From: Gammaproteobacteria bacterium UBA2168
GTDB taxonomy: Bacteria; Pseudomonadota; Gammaproteobacteria; Pseudomonadales; Azotimanducaceae
Direction of reading: 5' to 3'
Length of the DNA stretch: 8,546 nt
Assembly: GCA_002327525.1 (NCBI GenBank)
Contig: DCWG01000032.1
Location: 1 to 8,546, forward strand
The position numbers were made by a program, and so were the translations under genes. Position 1 is the first letter of the stretch. Each line of letters starts with the position of its first letter. The notes under the pieces were generated by a model that worked only from the letters and a program-made list of their open reading frames with translations, made no database searches and was not told where the DNA came from. Below are positions 5,545-8,546 of the stretch, piece after piece.

Positions 5545-6329
5545 AACAGACGCTGCCATTACTACTGCTGGCGGCCGCACTGGTAGCCGCGACACCGGCA
5601 TTCGGTATCAAGGCGCGGGACGGTGATGATCGTTTCGACACGTCGTTGTTGCGTGTCGATGAGATGAATCACCTGCGCGATGTGGTGCCGGACGTCGAAG
5701 TCGTCACGGCGGATGGCCCTGTGGGCTTGCATGAACTGATTGGTGGCAAGCCCACGATCCTGGCGCTCGTCTACTACAGTTGCGGTCATACCTGCCCCGC
5801 CACCATCCGCGGGCTCTCCAAAGTGGCCATCGATGCGCCTCGCGCTGAATATCAGGTACTGGTGCTGTCGTTCGATGCAGCAGACACACCTGCCACCATG
5901 CAGGGTGCGGCGTCGACGCTGGACGAGCTACCCGAGAACTGGGTCTTCGGACTCCTGCCGGAAGGCGTCAACGAGGCTCTGACGCAATCGGTGGGCTTCA
6001 ACTATTTTTTCTCGGAACGGGATCAGACCTTCGTCCATCCCGCGGTGCTGGTGTTTCTCTCCCCAGAAGGTGAGGTGATGCGCTATCTGTACGGCACCGA
6101 GCCGCGATCAGAGGACGTGGAACTCGCCCTGATCGAAAGCCGTAACCGGGAGCCTTCGCTCAATGAAATCGTCGACATGGTCAGGCTCACCTGTTTCCAG
6201 TTCGACGCCAGCAAAAGTCGTTATGTTCTGCACCCCACAATCATCTTCGGCGGTGCAGGAATCGGGGTCCTCGGTTTGGTGGGACTCGCCGCATTCGTAT
6301 CCAGAAAAGATTCTAAAGGAGGGCCATGA
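5541..6329 (+). CDS. SCO1/SenC-family copper chaperone, probable CTG start
   Basis: SCO proteins deliver copper to, or reduce, the CuA cysteines of oxidase subunit II, encoded by the next gene. The thioredoxin-like domain carries the copper ligands C81 and C85 in YYSCGHTCPAT and H166 in TFVHPAVLVF. A signal peptide or anchor of the type LKQTLPLLLLAAALVAATPA opens the protein, and a C-terminal helix (about 234-253, FGGAGIGVLGLVGLAAFV) with a short basic tail would anchor it to the membrane. The start is the problem: no ATG is in frame before residue 42. A CTG at 5541 follows GGGAG (5530-5534) by six bases, gives a neat signal peptide, and overlaps the subunit III stop as CTGA. The only nearby alternative is GTG at 5496, without a Shine-Dalgarno and with 15 unlikely extra residues. 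The stop overlaps the next gene as ATGA. Confidence 0.9.
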   Translation: MKQTLPLLLLAAALVAATPAFGIKARDGDDRFDTSLLRVDEMNHLRDVVPDVEVVTADGPVGLHELIGGKPTILALVYYSCGHTCPATIRGLSKVAIDAPRAEYQVLVLSFDAADTPATMQGAASTLDELPENWVFGLLPEGVNEALTQSVGFNYFFSERDQTFVHPAVLVFLSPEGEVMRYLYGTEPRSEDVELALIESRNREPSLNEIVDMVRLTCFQFDASKSRYVLHPTIIFGGAGIGVLGLVGLAAFVSRKDSKGGP

Positions 6330-6982
6330 TGGATTTGACTTCCCTTGCTGCAGCCGCGGCCGCTGCGACTCAAGCCACGGTGCCGCTGGCATACCCAGCG
6401 GATAAATGGGATCAGATCTACGACATCTGGATTTGGCTTTCCGTGGTGATCTACCTGATCATCGCCGTCCCGATGCTCTACTTCCTGTTTCGCTATCACG
6501 TGAAGAGCGACTCGACCGAAAAAGGTGCGGACGAACACGGAAGCACGGGCCTCGAGGTATTGTGGACCGTGGTTCCTCTCATCATCGTGATATACCTCGC
6601 GGTGCAGGGTGCCGTGTTCTACAACGAGCAGCGCACGCCGCCGCCCGGTTCCATGGTGATCAAGACCGAGGGCATGATGTGGGCCTGGACGTTCGAGTAC
6701 GAGAACGGCAAGAAGTCCTACAACGAGGTTTATGTCCCGGTGGGCAAGCCGGTGAAACTCGAGCTGACTTCCAAGGACGTATTGCACGCCTTTCATATAC
6801 CGGCGGCAAAAACCATGGAAGACGCGATTCCCGGGCGCGTGACGTACATCTGGTTTCAGTTCAACGAGACCGGCGAATTCCTCTCCTTCTGCCGCGAGTA
6901 CTGCGGTACGGCGCATGCGTACATGCGGGCGACCATAAAGGTCGTATCAGAGGAAGAATTCGGCCAGTGGCTCAGTATTTAA
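6326..6982 (+). CDS. coxB: Cytochrome c oxidase subunit II (CuA subunit)
   Basis: Subunit II accepts electrons from cytochrome c through CuA and passes them to subunit I. The 218-residue protein has two membrane helices (about 33-55 and 79-98, LWTVVPLIIVIYLAVQGAVF), then the periplasmic cupredoxin domain with MMWAWTFEY (117-125), LTSKDVLHAFHIPA (147-160) and CREYCGTAHAYM (189-200). The CuA ligands H154, C189, E191, C193, H197 and M200 are all present. There is no C-terminal cytochrome c domain, so a separate cytochrome c donor is expected. An Ala run (8-14) precedes the first helix. Two ATGs are adjacent: 6326 overlaps the SCO stop as ATGA, while 6329 has the better spacing from the strong AAGGAGGG (6316-6323); they differ by one residue. 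This is the second CuA gene in the window, distinct from the one-helix form at 3793-4359. Confidence 0.95.
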   Translation: MMDLTSLAAAAAAATQATVPLAYPADKWDQIYDIWIWLSVVIYLIIAVPMLYFLFRYHVKSDSTEKGADEHGSTGLEVLWTVVPLIIVIYLAVQGAVFYNEQRTPPPGSMVIKTEGMMWAWTFEYENGKKSYNEVYVPVGKPVKLELTSKDVLHAFHIPAAKTMEDAIPGRVTYIWFQFNETGEFLSFCREYCGTAHAYMRATIKVVSEEEFGQWLSI

Positions 6983-7022
6983 GCAGCGAGATCTTCACCA
7001 CTCGCATATGAAGAAGAATTTT

Positions 7023-7029
7023 AGGAGAG
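7023..7029 (+). promoter_or_regulatory. Ribosome-binding site of coxA
   Basis: AGGAGAG ends seven bases before the ATG at 7037, which fixes that start. Apart from this site, the 54-base gap after subunit II shows no terminator, so co-transcription is expected. Confidence 0.75.
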
Positions 7030-7036
7030 CAATCCA

Positions 7037-8546
7037 ATGACAGAAGCAGTCGCCAACCCCTGGTTTCGCGCCAGCTTTAGAGAGTGGATCCTGACCACCG
7101 ATCACAAGAAGATCGCAATTCTCTACGGCATGACGTCCATCCTGTTCTTCGCAGTCGCGGGACTGATGGGCATGGCCATCCGTATGGAGTTGAGCGATCC
7201 GGGAGTGCAATACCTCAGTCCCGATCTATACAACTATCTGTTGACGGGGCACGGCGCGGTCATGCTGCTGTGGTGGGCCATTGCCTTCTGGGCGGCATTT
7301 TCCAACTTCCTGATTCCGATCATGATCGGCGCCAAGGACGTGGCCTTTCCGAGACTCAATCAGCTGTCCTACTGGTTCTTCTTTTCCGCCAGCATCCTGG
7401 TGCTCATCACCCTGATCCCGAGCCAAAACATTAAGATGATGTGGACGGGTTATCCGCCGTTCTCGCTGCACGACAGTGCAGGACCCACCGCGCTGTACGT
7501 GCTGATCGTGATTCTCATTGCAGGTTCGACACTGGGCACTGGTGTCAATTTCATCACCACGGTGCTGCGCATGCGCACCAAGGGAGTAACGCTGGGCAAC
7601 ACCAACCTCATCATTCACGGTCTCATGTCCTCCATCGTGGTCCAGCTCGTTGGCGTGCCGGCCTTCGTCGGAGCGGTGATCATGCTGTTTCTGGACAAGT
7701 ACATCGGCACGGATTTCTTCGGCTCCGGTACCGGCGGTGACCCCGTTATGTACCAGCATCTGTTCTGGTTCTATTCACACCCGGCCGTCTACGTGATGAT
7801 CCTCCCCGCCTTTGGTGTGTTCTCAGAAGTGCTCTCCACGATGTCCCAAAAACCCGTGTACGGGCAGAAATCCATGATATTTGCCATCTGGGCGATCGCA
7901 TTGCTCGGCTTCTTAGTCTGGGCGCACCACATGTTCACCGCCGGTATGCCGCACTGGCTGCGATTGTTCATGTCGTTCACGACGGTTCTCATCGGGGTAC
8001 CCACGGGAATCAAGATATTCAACTGGGTGGCCACCCTGCACAAGGGCGCGATACGCATCAATTCACCGATGCTGTTCACACTCGGCGGCATCTTCATGTT
8101 TCTGATCGGCGGCCTCACCGGAATCCCGCTGGCGCTGCCCGCTTTCGACATCAACGTGCACGACTCGGCCTTCGTGGTCGGCCACTTCCACTACGTGCTG
8201 GGCATGGCCGTCACACTGGGCGCATTCAGCGGCGTCTACTACTGGTATCCCAAGATCACGGGACGCATGTATTCCGAGGCACTCGGTATGAGCAGCTTTG
8301 TGCTCATGATGATCGGATCAAACCTGCTGTACTTCGCCATGATGATGGTGGGCATCGACGGCATGCCGCGGCGCTATGTGGACTACCCGGCGATAGAGAA
8401 CTGGATCACGCTCAACCAGGTCTCGACGCTTGGCGCCTGGTTCCTGGCCGCGGGTGTGCTGCTGACTTTCATCTCCTGGTTCAAAGGCCTGAGCGGTCCT
8501 GAAGTGGGTCCGGATCCGTGGGGTTCGCCATCGCTCGAGTGGACCA
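7037..8546 (+). CDS. coxA: Cytochrome c oxidase subunit I, type A2 heme-copper oxygen reductase, C-terminus cut by window edge
   Basis: I translated 503 codons from the ATG at 7037 to the window edge; no stop is reached and roughly 30-60 residues are probably missing. Subunit I reduces oxygen at heme a3-CuB and pumps protons. By alignment to the family from memory, H72 (LTGHGAVM) and H385 bind the low-spin heme, H383 (VVGHFHYVLG) binds heme a3, and H248, H297 and H298 (SHPAVY, WAHHMF) bind CuB; Y252 would be the His-linked tyrosine. D101 (AKDVAFPRLNQ) starts the D-channel and K326 (PTGIKIFNW) lies in the K-channel. The usual channel glutamate of HPEVY is replaced: the motif is YSHPAVY (246-252), with the Tyr-Ser pair that marks type A2 enzymes. 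It follows subunit II in one operon. A heme A requirement fits the ctaA genes nearby. Confidence 0.95.
   Translation, partial: MTEAVANPWFRASFREWILTTDHKKIAILYGMTSILFFAVAGLMGMAIRMELSDPGVQYLSPDLYNYLLTGHGAVMLLWWAIAFWAAFSNFLIPIMIGAKDVAFPRLNQLSYWFFFSASILVLITLIPSQNIKMMWTGYPPFSLHDSAGPTALYVLIVILIAGSTLGTGVNFITTVLRMRTKGVTLGNTNLIIHGLMSSIVVQLVGVPAFVGAVIMLFLDKYIGTDFFGSGTGGDPVMYQHLFWFYSHPAVYVMILPAFGVFSEVLSTMSQKPVYGQKSMIFAIWAIALLGFLVWAHHMFTAGMPHWLRLFMSFTTVLIGVPTGIKIFNWVATLHKGAIRINSPMLFTLGGIFMFLIGGLTGIPLALPAFDINVHDSAFVVGHFHYVLGMAVTLGAFSGVYYWYPKITGRMYSEALGMSSFVLMMIGSNLLYFAMMMVGIDGMPRRYVDYPAIENWITLNQVSTLGAWFLAAGVLLTFISWFKGLSGPEVGPDPWGSPSLEWT

Noticed and set aside
4858..5601. 247-codon minus-strand open frame over coxC
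   Set aside because: It is antisense to a clear subunit III gene and its charged, low-complexity translation has no family features.
7008..7040. Ten-codon ORF ending in ATGA at the coxA start
   Set aside because: No Shine-Dalgarno precedes its ATG, and coxA has its own strong AGGAGAG inside this ORF, so a chance overlap is more likely.

Overview
The window reads as a dense bacterial chromosome segment, most likely from a gammaproteobacterium or a related proteobacterium. This inference rests on moderately high GC, tightly overlapping genes, a type A2 aa3-like cytochrome c oxidase locus, proteobacterial-style heme A synthases, and a consensus FNR/ANR box. No RNA gene, CRISPR array, insertion sequence or phage gene is visible.

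Left part (1-1624): an intact but edge-truncated luciferase-like (LLM) flavin- or F420-dependent oxidoreductase on the minus strand is divergent from a COG4798-like SAM-dependent methyltransferase on the plus strand. The methyltransferase appears to have lost its signal-peptide start by a one-base frameshift. Nothing links these two genes to the respiratory locus.

Central minus-strand operon (4359 down to 1661): it encodes a small single-helix CuA protein resembling subunit II of cytochrome oxidase, a possible 19-codon ORF, a cysteine-containing COX15/CtaA-family protein, and a second, cysteine-free CtaA of the proteobacterial type. The two CtaA-family genes overlap by ATGA. The first carries Asn where the second heme-ligating His of the family is expected; the second has all four His.

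Right plus-strand operon (4765 to beyond 8546): subunit III, a SCO copper chaperone, subunit II (CuA) and subunit I (type A2, YSHPAVY motif) follow one another with stop/start overlaps and one 54-base gap. The SCO gene appears to start with CTG. Subunit I runs off the window.

The two operons diverge from a 405-base intergenic region. It contains a perfect FNR/ANR-type box (TTGAT-N4-ATCAA) embedded in the best plus-strand sigma70 promoter candidate, a 14-bp perfect palindrome, two hairpin-capable repeats and a short direct repeat. Working model (inference): the plus operon builds an oxygen-reducing terminal oxidase and its copper-delivery factor, while the minus operon makes its heme A. FNR/ANR would switch the oxidase operon off in low oxygen. 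The least explained part is the minus operon, where an orphan CuA protein is paired with a heme A synthase paralog lacking one predicted heme ligand. Genes for heme O synthase (ctaB) and the CuB chaperone (ctaG/cox11) are not in the window.
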